Shown here: one piece after another, positions 28,291-38,964 of the stretch | How the letters are laid out: each line of letters begins with the position of its first letter | Position numbering within the stretch: the first letter of the stretch is position 1 | Source of the DNA: Lamellibrachia satsuma | Lineage: Eukaryota; Annelida; Polychaeta; Sabellida; Siboglinidae | Assembly (NCBI GenBank): GCA_033239005.1 | Contig: BSQZ01000006.1 | Coordinates: forward strand, 1,982,501 to 2,046,500 | Direction of reading: 5' to 3' | DNA: 64,000 nucleotides | Notes under the pieces: generated by a model | Seen by the model: only the letters and a program-made list of their open reading frames with translations | Told to the model about the DNA's origin: nothing | Database searches by the model: none | Program-made: the position numbers and the translations under genes

Positions 28291-29853
28291 AGCTCCTCCA
28301 ACGTGCACAGTTCATCATCGTCTTCTTCGTTCTTGTTCTGACAGCCATGCGAGCGTTCGCTATCATAGACAGTTTTCTTTGACAGACGGCTGCTCAACCA
28401 AAGGCATTGGCCTAGAACATAGTCAACAACGCTATGACACTGACTGTCATGTATCGACTCGCAATGTCAATGTCCATTAATCCTTCCGTCGCCCATCGAC
28501 TGCGTACGGACAGGGCACATTTAATTAAAGCGTCCCCGGCGGAGCTGGGGACAGGCCGGTCGACGGGCGCACGGCGACATGTCTCGACTGTCAACGCGGC
28601 GTTATTTCCCGCGCGCCGTCGTCATTATTCCGGCTGCGAACCCGCGCTCCGACACCTCCACTTAGCGCTCGTCTCCTGCTTCGGCGTCGTAGAGCACCGC
28701 CACTCGTTAATAGATCTTCTTGCCAAGTGGCTACACGCCGGGGGTGCGGTCAGGTCACAGTTCACGGTCCCGTCGTTTGCCACGTTTTGCTTGACTGTAG
28801 AAAAACGAACTCTTCAAAAAATTGTAAAATTTCATGATATCACTGGCGCTATAACTTTGACTTGTACCTCTTATTTATAGTTTTATGGTTATAACTATAT
28901 CATGCTGTATATGCGCTTTCCAACAAGGGAGTCAGTTTGGGAAAATATTAATACGCATACCGATGTTTTGGGCATGTTACCGCCAAAATCCATACGCGTC
29001 TTCAAATCCGCTTTACATTGCAACATCCCACTGCCAAAAGTCCGATAAATGCACAAGCTGCGCTGGCTGAATACAGTTACTTCTTGGCAAATAATAATAA
29101 TAGCATTAGGTAAATCGGCTAATTTGGAATTATTGCATTACATTCGTAAGTATAACTGCGGTCAGACCCCGTGACGCTCGCAATTCGTGCCTCAATAACG
29201 ACATTCCGAGTTGGAAAAGCTGCTGATGTAATCGCATGATCGGCTGGGGAACTGATCGCGAACTTTTTTAGGTACAATGTTTTTGAGAAGGCCGCCCGTG
29301 TGACGTGGATTGAACATGTGGTAATCAGAACGGGATTACGACTATCTGTACATGTTGTCACATTGCAACTATATGACGTCACGAGCAATGACCCGTTTTT
29401 CATGTTGGATGCATGCTTCACCTTGTGGAGAAACAAGAAATAAATCAGCCGCAGATCGCTCACCAGATTATCACAAGCTCGCTAGGGTGTATAATAAACT
29501 GTATATATGAAAGTGAAAAAGGTATACTGCGGATTACGACGCTTATTCTTGAAACTGCTACATGCATAGCTACTGATTGGCAGCAAATGCACTCATGCAT
29601 TGTACATCAACACATACTCCGGCTTATCAAGGCGCCAAAGAGCATGGAGCAACTCCAGTTTTGATTTTCTCGAAAACTAAATTGTAGGATTTTACAAAAA
29701 AAAACTGTACAATATAAACAATCAAGTCAAGGAGAATAGTAATGTCAATTGTCAATATTTTCACAAACAGTGTATAAGTGTTTACTTTCATGTGTTTAAC
29801 AACTTATCCACGACTGTGAACTAGTACTAATACATAGCAGCCTTTCTTTTTAA

Positions 29854-29856
<3 letters not shown>
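28291..29856. other. CpG-rich patch (28500-28760), otherwise AT-rich
   Basis: 28500-28760 is clearly GC- and CpG-rich (GCGCGCCGTCG, CCGGTCGACGGGCGCACGGC). A 148-codon plus-strand frame (28434-28880, ATG start) crosses it but shows no recognizable domain. It may be a promoter or a diverged exon; I cannot decide. The remainder shows nothing. Confidence 0.4.

Positions 29857-29940
<84 letters not shown>
29857..29940. repeat. (TA)n microsatellite
   Basis: About 42 TA units. Confidence 0.96.
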
Positions 29941-29942
<2 letters not shown>

Positions 29943-30088
29943 CCTAATCATAAACTCGTTGTTAGTACGTTTTGGTAACACCCGTTCTCAAAACGCACCC
30001 CTCGTTGACCCATAACTCACCCAATGTTAAGTTTAGCAACGCCGTTAGTGTCCTAGTTGTGCAGGCAGATACTGCAAACGGCGCCATC

Positions 30089-31140
30089 GCTGCGACAACC
30101 ACTGAGGTACCACTGGAAGCTGCGACAACCACCGAGGTACCACTGGAAGCTGCGACAACCACCGAGTTACCACTGGAAGCTGTGACAACCACCGCGGTAC
30201 TACTGGAAGCTGTGACAACCACCGTGGTACCACTGGAAGCTGCGACAACCACCGTGGTACCACTGGAAGCTGCGACAACCACCGTGGTACCACTGGAAGC
30301 TGCGACAACCACCGTGGTACCACTGGAAGCTGTGACAACCACCGTGGTACCACTGGAAGCTGCGACAACCACCGTGGTACCACTGGAAGCTGCGATAACC
30401 ACCGTGGTACCACTGGAAGCTGTGACAACCACCGTGGTACCACTGGAAGCTGCGACAACCACCGTGGTACCACTGGAAGCTGCGACAACCACCGTGGTAC
30501 CACTGGAAGCTGCGATAACCACCGTGGTACCACTGGAAGCTGCGACAACCACCGAGGTACCACTGGATGTTGCGACAACCACCGTGGTACCACTGGAAGC
30601 TGTGATAACAACCGTGGTACCACTGGAAGCTGCGATAACCACCGTGGTACCACTGGAAGCTGCGACAACCACCGTGGTACCACTGGAAGTTGCGACAACC
30701 ACCGTGGTACCACTGGAAGCTGTGATAACAACCGTGGTACCACTGGAAGCTGCGATAACCACCGTGGTACCACTGGAAGCTGTGACAACCACCGTGGTAC
30801 CACTGGAAGCTGCGACAACCACCGTGGTACCACTGGAAGCTGCGACAACCACCGTGGTACCACTGGAAGCTGTGACAACCACCGTGGTACCACTGGAAGC
30901 TGCGACAACCACCGAGGTACCACTGGAAGCTGCGACAACCACCGTGGTACCACTGGAAGCTGCGACAACCACCGAGGTACCACTGGATGTTGCGACAACC
31001 ACCGTGGTACCACTGGAAGCTGTGATAACAACCGTGGTACCACTGGAAGCTGCGATAACCGCCGTGGTACCACTGGAAGCTGCGACAACCACCGTGGTAC
31101 CACTGGAAGCTGCGACAACCACCGTGGTACCACTGGAAGC
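30089..31140 (+). repeat. 30-bp minisatellite, 35 copies
   Basis: Unit: GCTGCGACAACCACCGTGGT plus ACCACTGGAA, with a GGTACC site in almost every copy. No insertions or deletions occur across 35 units, so frames stay open for about 400 codons on both strands (plus: Ala-Thr-Thr-Thr-Val-Val-Pro-Leu-Glu-Ala repeats). The plus frame has no ATG before the array (it opens at TTG, 29972), and no signal peptide or splice acceptor is evident. A mucin-like, Thr/Pro-rich exon cannot be excluded, but a stop-free minisatellite is the simpler reading. Variant units (GATGTTGCG, GTGATAACA) recur in the same order at 30551-30640 and 30971-31060, showing higher-order duplication. Confidence 0.93.
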
Positions 31141-31336
31141 AATAGATATGTCAGTATGTACATGTAGGCATTTATAACATCATTTCTCTGTGGAATAGTG
31201 CGCATTTTTCTCGCAGTTTGCCTCGTCCTTGGAATAGTCCGTCGCCGTTTGTTCTTTTGTCTTTGTCGTTGTTCTTGTGAGATGTAGTTCTATACTCTTA
31301 TTCGATTCTTCTTTTCACCTTAGGTCCGACAGGAGC
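31141..31336. other. Spacer, no feature seen
   Basis: Short mixed sequence between the array and an interspersed repeat. Confidence 0.5.
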
Positions 31337-32025
31337 ATCTTCTTCTACGGAGGTGTTATCATGTCCACAGACTGCGTTCCTAACACTTGACTGTGCTTTC
31401 GGAGGCGTGATCAAACAAACAAAGCTTGCAACATTGATGCAATATCACACGGTTGTTGCGTTGGCCTGGGACTCAGTGAATCCCATGGACTGTCGTCTTT
31501 TAACTCCATCATCAACTGATTTAGCCTATCGCGGATCCTGTTCTTTGATGTCCTAATACGTAGTATGTGAATTGTTTAAGTAATACCCGCGGTCGGTTTT
31601 AAAAAGTGCGTATTTTTTTCAAATCATCGAAAGAATTGGTTTTAGTCGTTAGATCTGGTAAGTTTCAAAATGGTGGATATCCAAAAGTGTAAATATTTTG
31701 CGGGTCAAGGCCGACCATGGACCGACCAAGGCCGACCATGGACCGACCAAGGCCGACCGTGGACCGACAATGGCCGACCGTGGACCGACCACGCAAAAAT
31801 ACGAGATTTCACCAAGCACGAAATTCGTGGGTGTTCAGTGTTTCCATTTTCACTTCAATTGATGTTTGACCAAACATTTAATAATTAAATAGTTTGTCTG
31901 GTGATTTCACAAAAACGACATATAAACGTTGCACAAACGAGCTAGCATGTCGTAGTGGATATTGGATAGGTTTGATTCTTCGCAAAATTAATTTGAAATG
32001 AGACGAGCGAAGAAAATCGAATTGA
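31337..32025 (+). repeat. Unclassified interspersed family, copy 1
   Basis: Colinear with 40785-41165 (plus) and 52195-53115 (minus). Shared blocks include CTACGGAGGTGT, CTGATTTAGCCTATCG, TAGTTTGTCTGRTGATTTCA, CAAACRAGYTAGCATG and GCAAAATTAATTTGAAAKGA. It has no recognizable coding or terminal repeats; probably a non-autonomous element. A 21-bp minisatellite lies inside. Confidence 0.75.
31704..31790 (+). repeat. 21-bp minisatellite, 4 copies
   Basis: Unit CAAGGCCGACCATGGACCGA+C. It sits where the other family copies have a single GCCGATCATG-like sequence, suggesting local expansion of that monomer. Confidence 0.9.
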
Positions 32026-32400
32026 GTAGGAACCTTTCAGTGAAGAAGTAAAGACGTCGTCGCCAAAGACGTGTTAGTAATGCTACTGCCTGCAAACTAT
32101 GAAACACCACAGTCGACGGTTGTAGCGTCTACGTGTGCCGCAAACACATTTGAAGATTAGGTCTGGAGAAAATGCCTGCTTATTGCTTAAATGGAATTAC
32201 AATGCTTAATGTATACAAATGTCCAACAACTGGGTTCAAACTGACCAATTTACGCCATCGTATAACTTTTGCATCAATTGTATTATATTTGAATAAAAAG
32301 CAGTGCTTTACCCACGACTACCGATCATATCGTGTGAAAACATGGACAGAAAGGTAGAAACGAAATCGTCGAGAGGTTTGTTCCCTTCCAGTGGTGTAGA
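32026..32400. other. Spacer, no feature seen
   Basis: AT-rich with no domain recognized. Confidence 0.5.
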
Positions 32401-32948
32401 TACCCGCCTCTTACTGAACAGACCAAGCCATTGTTTTGTCCCTCGACGAGTTGATCAATCTGTTGAAGAGAGACAGCGGTCTGCCGTGACTGCGTCGTCG
32501 AGCCGTCTGGATCATCAAGATTAGCTCGCCCGGCCTCCCGGGTATCCCGAGAGGGCAGTATCGCGCCGACACACGGTCCCCTGGAGGCCGGGTCCAGTCG
32601 CTGGCTCCCCGGGCACTTTAACTACGCTCTGGTTGGGACGAGACAATCTAACTACGTCGGATATGCGTGACATGGAGTTTGAGCTGTATGCGTTCCTCCC
32701 CTGCAGCGATCAGTCGGTAGTGACAATTGGTGCAGCAGCAGGTTGCGCTTTGGTTCTTTTCCTTGTTTGGATTTTCTTTGTGTTCCTTTTTTGATCTTTA
32801 GTTGTGCTCTCTGGTTTGGCTGTGTTGGGTGATTGGTTTTTGGTTGTATTCTATCCTCGCTTGCTCGTTGGCTGTGTGCCATGCGTGCGCTTTGTATGTA
32901 TTCTTTTGTCAAATTTGAATGCATTTCCTTCTCAGTAGTTTTCAACAT
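32401..32948 (-). other. Possible decayed retroelement leader or ORF1 region
   Basis: An ATG-initiated minus-strand frame (32948-32652, 98 codons) is basic and Gln/Lys-rich and ends 'THTAQTPCHAYPT'. A second minus-strand frame below it runs through 'LDDPDGSTTQSRQTAVSLQQ' and 'IDQLVEGQNNGLV' without a stop for about 95 codons. Both look more protein-like than neighbouring frames. I do not recognize a domain. A LINE 5' region or a diverged exon is my guess. Confidence 0.3.
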
Positions 32949-34043
32949 TTCAGTAGCAGTAGCCGAAGGAAGCAGACGTGTGTGCGACTTCTTCCGCGGA
33001 TGATGGAAGTTGGAAGATCGCTAAACAATAGGCAACTGCTCTGAGAAACAAACAGTTGCTCGGCGGTCCGCGTGAACTGTAATCCACCCCGACGTAGAAC
33101 ACGTCTAATGCACGGCTCTTGAAACATTTCACGCTCGCTCAGCGTCGACAAGTTTGTCTTCCGGTGCTGCGGACATCGCTTGGCGGCCGCCATCAATGCG
33201 CTGATTGTGACCCACTTCTGCCGCCGTCGCCATTCACTGTGACGACTTCATGCAGTCGCTTTAATTGAGTCGAGTTGCGAGACATTTTCGGCGGTAATTG
33301 TGCCGAAAAGTGGCACTTAGACGATCAACGGCCAAGTCTCCACCGCCTGCCTACAGCTCGTAATTGCGTTGGTCGCTATGCGTCAGTAACTGATGTGTTT
33401 ACTTGCTTGTTACGTCGCTTTCCGAATCTGTCGATCATTTGGACAGAGAACGTGGGATGCGATGGTGACCAGGATAATTTTAGGTCACGGCCACTGCCGT
33501 CTGTTAAATCAAATGAAAGTAGTGTATTACCAAAAACCACGGCGGAAGTCATTGCCGGGCGAGCGCTTACAGAGTTGTTAATTTTGGCAGTATACAACTA
33601 GTGGCGCCTCTACCGACTAACTATGCACTATTCTTCTTGACATTTCGTCAACAAATCAGTCCGGCTCCACAGTATGGCTTACATGCATTCTTTGCAATAT
33701 CAATTTTGTTTTGCTTAAATTGCACATGGGGAACATGTCCCTTTTCAGAATTACTCTGAAACTCAGGTCAGTGTTGTTTGATCAATATAAAAATGTTCCC
33801 CTGACAACAGGTTAGTGATGTCGTTACTATTTCACGACATAAGCCATCCACAACTGGAACCCATTTACGTTTTTGATAACCTTGATAACGTTTGACCAAT
33901 GGCGCAACCAACATGTTAGGTACCTACCTACATGCCACATTCGGCAGTATTTGCATCGTTTATCCGTCCAGCAAACCAACTGTTTTACTTGTTATTTATT
34001 ATACAGTATTTCCAACCCATCCTGCTCGATCATGTACCTACAT
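32949..34043. other. GC-richer stretch, possible promoter at 33120-33310
   Basis: 33120-33310 is CpG-rich and contains GCGGCCGCCATC (33182-33193), which resembles a YY1-type promoter site. Frames of 60-108 codons overlap on both strands with no recognizable domain. 33650-34043 is AT-rich and empty. Confidence 0.35.
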
Positions 34044-34051
34044 CATCCAAC

Positions 34052-34191
34052 CAGTGGCGTATTTGTGGGGGTGGGGGTGGGGGGGGGCGTAGCCATTTGT
34101 GATAATTTCGCGACTAACATTTTGCGCCACGACATACTAGCTTGTGAAACTGATAGGTGACTAAGCTTCCGTGATCCTAAATACGCCACTG
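34052..34191. mobile_element. hAT-type MITE, 140 bp
   Basis: Perfect 13-bp terminal inverted repeats, CAGTGGCGTATTT ... AAATACGCCACTG, flanked by a degenerate 8-bp target duplication (CATCCAAC / CCTCCAGC, 6 of 8). Termini starting CAGTGGCG and an 8-bp duplication fit the hAT superfamily. A G-run (34066-34087) lies near the left end. No coding capacity. Confidence 0.8.
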
Positions 34192-34438
34192 CCTCCAGCC
34201 CACTTCCAACTCCGCTCCTTTCCATACATCCCCCGGGACAGCAAAATATCGAAGAATCTGCATCGCAACTGCGTCATCATGCGATCAATAATTCAATCGA
34301 AGTTGTCCGATTCCTTCGAGTAATGCAAAAACAGGCGTTGGTTTATGCAGAAGACAGTTCTTCCGTAGCGATGTCCCGGAGGCACTGGCATCATGTCCGT
34401 GTAGGCGGGCCGATGGACGTTAACGGCGAAGGGGGCTA
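34192..34438. other. Spacer between two hAT-type elements
   Basis: Mixed sequence; no gene recognized. Confidence 0.5.
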
Positions 34439-34449
34439 CAGTGTATTAG

Positions 34450-34690
34450 TGCCCTGCGCGGGCTTAGAATTTGATCCCAAGCCCGGCCCGCAATTAGCAG
34501 TTAGAGTCCCGGCCCGGCCCAGGCCCGCAATAAATTTTCAAACCCGGCCCGGCCCAGGCCCGCAAACTAGAATTTAGGCCCAGGCCCGACCCAGACCGTG
34601 AATGTTTGGCCCAGGCCCGGCCCGGCCCGCAAGTTTCAGGCCCAGGCCCGGCCCATACCCACGGGCCAAAAAATGGGTAAGCCCGCGGCC
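34450..34690. repeat. GGCCCGG subterminal repeats, left end
   Basis: At least ten CCCGGCCC / GGCCCAGGCCCG motifs separated by 10-25 bp AT-rich spacers. Confidence 0.85.
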
Positions 34691-35649
34691 CGCTAAATTT
34701 AGAGAAACCTATAATCTTATAAAAAAAAGACGAAAAACAAATAAACTGTAAAACAGACTTTTGTTTTATTAAATAAAAAAACATATATACATATATCGGA
34801 TGGGACATAATATCCTTAGCTCTTAGTGGAGTACTACTCTTATGCTGATGTTCCATAGTGTGCTGGATGAGTTATAAAAATCCAGCACCACCAACTTCTT
34901 CAAACTTACGAATATCCTGAAGAAAAATAACGAAAAACTTCTTAGTGTCATTACTATTAAATATGATAACATTTGTTATATTTGGCTTTAACGTATTGGC
35001 TTATGGTTAGGGTAGGAGATTTGTTTATCTAACCCTGACTTAACCCATATGCAAGCCATAACCCCAATTTATATTGTTTATTGAATTAGCTCAACTAAGT
35101 TAGCATAATTTAATATGATATTTCAATTAAATGTCACCCACTGGCACCGACACCCAGTGGCATTTGCAGGAGGCCTGCAGTCACTAGCCTGAGACAGACA
35201 GGTTCAGACATGTGTAAATTAGTACAAGTGTGAATGTATTAAGACTGGGGAGAAATACCAGTTACCCACTGGGTTGGGTACTGGGTAGTGGGCTAGTGGC
35301 CTAGTGGGCACTTGGCAGTGGGCAGGTCATTCAGGTGGGCAATATTTGGAGGGAAGACCTAGACAACAGAATGTCCACTGGTAGGGTCAAAGGGTGATAA
35401 GTTGATGGTTAATTATGGCTTGATTGCCTCTGCAAATAATTCTAAAGTAAACATTTGGGGCTGGCTACTTCCAGCCAAGTGAACTTATGGGGGCCATTAG
35501 ATTCCATGCAAGGTCTCAATTTGCAACAATATAATACTAAAGACATAATTTTAAGCAATCATTAACCGGAATTACAATTTATAATAAGTTTTTATTAAAA
35601 ACAATAAAGTAATAATCGGTGTTTTGTATGAATATTTTGATTATGACCA

Positions 35650-35815
35650 GGCTCAGCCCAGGCCCGGCCCGGCCCGCTCACACTATGCCCAGGCCCGGCC
35701 CAAGCCCGTTGTGTTTAAATTGTTTTCAGCCCAGGCCCGGCCCGGGCCCGCAGTATGTAGGCCCAGGCCCGGCCCGGCCAGGCCCGCAAAATTATGTAGA
35801 GGCCCGCGGGCTGCG
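35650..35815. repeat. GGCCCGG subterminal repeats, right end
   Basis: Eight or so CAGGCCCGGCCC motifs mirroring the left end of the hAT element. Confidence 0.85.
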
Positions 35816-35833
35816 CAGGGCACTACAGTGTAT

Positions 35834-36261
35834 ACAGAATCTTCGGTTGTAATGAAAGAAGACGCCTTTGAAAGCCAGTCATGCTTACTGGACGTCTCTC
35901 GGGACGAGGAGGGGTTGAGTGGGAGAAGGGTGGAGTGATGGCGAAGAGGTTAGGGGAAGGTTGGATTAGAGAGAGGAGGATAGTAGGGTAAGAAACAGTT
36001 ATGGGAGGGAGGAGAGGGTAATTTATCACACAACTCATTTATCCCTTTAGACATTTATGCGAGTACGAATGACGATACGATTAATGGTTTCCTATATGGT
36101 ATGACGTTTTTATAATTAAAAACAGCTTTACCATTAGGCATATATGCATCATGTTCATCACTATTCATCATTAATGTAACGTGATTGTGATAATAATCAG
36201 TATTATATTATTAATTTATGCTACAACATGCGTGTATTTCGTAAATGTGTGAGTATATGTC
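35834..36261. other. Presumed 3' flank of the membrane-protein gene
   Basis: Purine-rich to 36020, then AT-rich. No exact AATAAA is seen on the minus strand close to the stop at 36262; the polyadenylation site is unresolved. Confidence 0.4.
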
Positions 36262-37502
36262 TCAGACGTTCCAGCGCGCCGTCCGCTGCGGCCCGGCCAC
36301 CTGTCTTCGACTGGGCTCTGTTGTCCACGCTGCCTCGGTGGCAAACAGCGATGTCAGAGCTAGTACGATATCGACGAAGAAGGCATTACAGAAGCCTTCT
36401 GTCGGCAAAGAAAATATCATATATAGCAACAGACAGGACAACGTCAACGCGACCTTGTTGCACACCGTGACGGTCATCTCCGTTGATACGATCATCGTGT
36501 AAGCAAGCATCAGTATACAGCACGGCCACACGTCCGTCATGTGGCGCACGCCGAACGGATGGCGCGTCTTGAGCATCGTCAGCGTGACGCGCTCGAACAC
36601 GTAGGCGATGGCGAACCACGTGACACTGTTGGAGAAGTGACCGCTGCTTCGGTGGTGATGTTTCGAGTCCAGCGGGACGTCTGTCCGCTCGATGAAGAAG
36701 ACGAAGATGAGCGCGACGAGAAAACCGCAGATGGGGAATCTGCCTCTGTACCAGTCCCAGAGCCAGTAGTCGAAGAAGCCGCTCTGCCAGTAGATGTTAA
36801 GCCACAGACTCAGCAGGCACAACATCCAGGGACGATGGGTCGCCTGCACAGTCGCTAGTGACACGCACAGGTACATGGTGACAAAGACGAAGCTGAAGAT
36901 GCGCCAACTCTTGCGCAAGTCTGACGTCTCGTCCAGGATCATGAAGCCGATGGTGACAGCGAGAGTCGCCGAAAGAACAACGAGCAGGAGGAAGGCAGAC
37001 CTGACGTGCGAGGGCCAACGGTCAAACACGAGGCAGTAGGCGAGAACAAGTGACCCGGCTATCACGGGGATGTGCAGCAGTTCAACTTGACCGATCAGGG
37101 CCAGCATGGCTCCACGCCCGCCGCCGTGGGCCGCCAAGTTCCCGCCGACCGACTCGGCGAGGAAGGCCGACATGGAGCCGGTCGAGAGCCCCGTCAGCAA
37201 GTCGACGCTGTCGGCATGGAGAGTCCGCCGCAGTGCGACCGTTGCCACCAGCAGTCCGGGCAGTAAGAGAAACCACACCGACAGACGTTGCTCGTTTATG
37301 ACACGGAACACTGTCGCCGATGTCGCGACACACGACAACACCTGCATGACGACGAGGATCCGTCTGTAGGCCGAGTCGGGGGCCGACTCTGCCGTTGCGC
37401 TACGTCTGCTCGCTGGTGTCTCTCTGTCCCAGACGGCGAACACGGACAGCGCATACTTCCTCAGTATCATTGGCAAGCTGGATCCAACGCTCGTTGTTGT
37501 GT
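36262..37502 (-). CDS. Polytopic membrane protein of unknown family, 3'-terminal coding exon
   Basis: One uninterrupted minus-strand frame ends at TGA 36264-36262. The first ATG is at 37470, giving 402 codons, but the frame stays open upstream. A strong splice acceptor (pyrimidine tract ATTTTTTTATTTACTGTTTAG) ends at 37503, so this is probably the last exon of a spliced gene, entering with a 2-nt partial codon, and the ATG may be internal. Numbering from that ATG, hydrophobic segments lie at about 37-57, 64-81, 113-139, 149-168, 181-199, 205-222, 237-250, 272-290, 303-322, 326-343 and 350-367: roughly ten membrane spans. Between spans are 'DETSDLRKSWRI' (170-181), an aromatic 'YWQSGFFDYWLWDWYRGRFP' (217-236) and a His-rich loop 'DSKHHHRSSGHFSNS' (258-272). 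The tail is polar and basic. It is GC- and CpG-rich against AT-rich surroundings. I recognize no family; transporter or membrane enzyme is possible but unsupported. Confidence 0.72.
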
Positions 37503-37523
37503 CTAAACAGTAAATAAAAAAAT
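37503..37523 (-). promoter_or_regulatory. Candidate splice acceptor of the membrane-protein exon
   Basis: On the minus strand ATTTTTTTATTTACTGTTTAG immediately precedes the exon starting at 37502: long pyrimidine tract plus TAG. No matching upstream exon was identified in the window. Confidence 0.6.
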
Positions 37524-37987
37524 ATCAACAATTCACTTATATGTTATCAAGAATAGTATATTACTCGCTGTTGTACGTAAAATAAACATACTCTCCGTGG
37601 ACTAGATATAATAATTATCAATAGTTGGCGAACCTGTTTCGTCAGATCACAATCTTTCTCATTCCACTTGAATTATGGGAGAGTTATCACCATTGATACT
37701 GCGTTTAGATACCAACTCTCATGGTTAACCAGTAAGTCTCAGGGATTTCTTTTCGATTGTTTTCGTTTGGACCGTGTTTTGTATTACCGGATAAGGCCCG
37801 CTTTTGTCAAATGACGTACGACAGATCATTAGTTCAAAACACATCTCGCCAAAGTCTCGCGCTATCTAATCTATATAAGTGTATCTTATTTTGCACGGTG
37901 AGCTCCTTTTGGACATGCGCGACAAACCAGCGGATGTAGATAATAATAGAGCCTACGGGTTCGTTTACGATCTTACGGGATTCTGTT
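37524..37987. other. AT-rich, probably intronic
   Basis: No feature seen; presumably the intron upstream of the membrane-protein exon. Confidence 0.4.
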
Positions 37988-38745
37988 ACCAGTCTTACAG
38001 GTATGCACCACTCAGGGCTGGTACCAGTCTTACAGGTATGCACCACTCAGGGCTGGTACCAGTCTTACAGTTGTGCACCACTCAGGGCTAGTACCAGTCT
38101 TACAGGTGTGCACCACTCAGGGCTGGTATCAATATTACAGGTGTGCACCCTTCAGGATTGGTACCAGTCTTACAGGTATGCACCACTCAGGATTTGTACC
38201 AGTCTTACAGGTATGCACTACTCAGGGTTGGTACCAGTCTTACAGGTATGCACCACTCAGGGTTGGTACCAGTTTTACAGGTGTGTACCACTCAGGGCTA
38301 GTACCAGTCTTACAGGTGTGCACCACTCAGGGCTGGTATCAATCTTACAGGTGTGCACCACTCAGGATTGGTACCAGTCTTACAGGTGTGCACCACTCAG
38401 GGTTGACACCAGTCTTACAGTTACAGGTATGCACTACTCAGGGTTGGTACCAGTCTTACAGGTGTGCACCACCCAGGGATGGCACCACTCAGGGTTGGTA
38501 CCAGTCTTACAGGTGTGCACCACTCAGGGATGGCACTACCCAGGGATGGCACCATTCAGGGTTGGTACCAGTCTTACAGGTATGCATCACCCACCACATA
38601 GGGTTGGTACCAGTCTTACAGGTATGCACCACTCAGGGTTGGTACCAGTCTTACAAGTGTACACCACTCAGGGTTGGTACCAGTCTTACAGGTATGCACT
38701 ACTCAGGGTTGGTACCAGTCTTACAGGTATACACCACTCAGGGAT
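37988..38745 (+). repeat. 35-bp minisatellite, about 21 copies
   Basis: Unit ACCAGTCTTACAGGTATGCA plus CCACTCAGGGTTGGT, with interspersed CACCACTCAGGGATGG variants in the second half. Period 35 cycles the frame, and stop-free units give artificial frames of up to 322 codons. Each unit contains CTTACAG|GTATGC, resembling adjoining splice acceptor and donor sites. Confidence 0.95.
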
Positions 38746-38964
38746 GACCCCTGTGAATACAAACGCATTAATCCTCATGCCTGCATCTCTCAGAATGCAA
38801 GCTGGAAGACACATCCTGTTCTCGGACCCGCCACCTAGTAAGAATGAGATTAATGCGCCCAACTCAGTTATTGTGGTATATCCTATACGCTTTTGTTGGT
38901 CATATCGGCACATGTCTAGAATCCGGGCCCACCTCAATTTCGTCGTTATTAACATGCAATCTGT

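Larger units (their letters stand above)
34447..35825. mobile_element. Non-autonomous hAT element, 1379 bp
   Basis: Begins TAGTGCCCTGCGC and ends GCGCAGGGCACTA (13-bp perfect inverted termini), with an exact 8-bp target duplication CAGTGTAT at 34439-34446 and 35826-35833. Both subterminal regions (34450-34690 and 35650-35815) are packed with GGCCCAGGCCCG/GGCCCGG motifs, probably the transposase-binding repeats typical of hAT ends. The AT-rich interior has no transposase; short frames inside are Pro/Gly artefacts of the GGCCC repeats. Intact ends and an exact duplication suggest recent insertion. Confidence 0.88.

Noticed and set aside
29972..31177. A 401-codon mucin-like plus-strand gene
   Set aside because: The frame lies within a 30-bp array that is open on both strands, begins at TTG and has no signal peptide or splice evidence. 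Kept as a minisatellite, with the coding option stated as a finding.
36541..36858. Plus-strand acidic protein opposite the membrane-protein exon
   Set aside because: Antisense shadow of the longer, hydrophobicity-patterned minus-strand frame.
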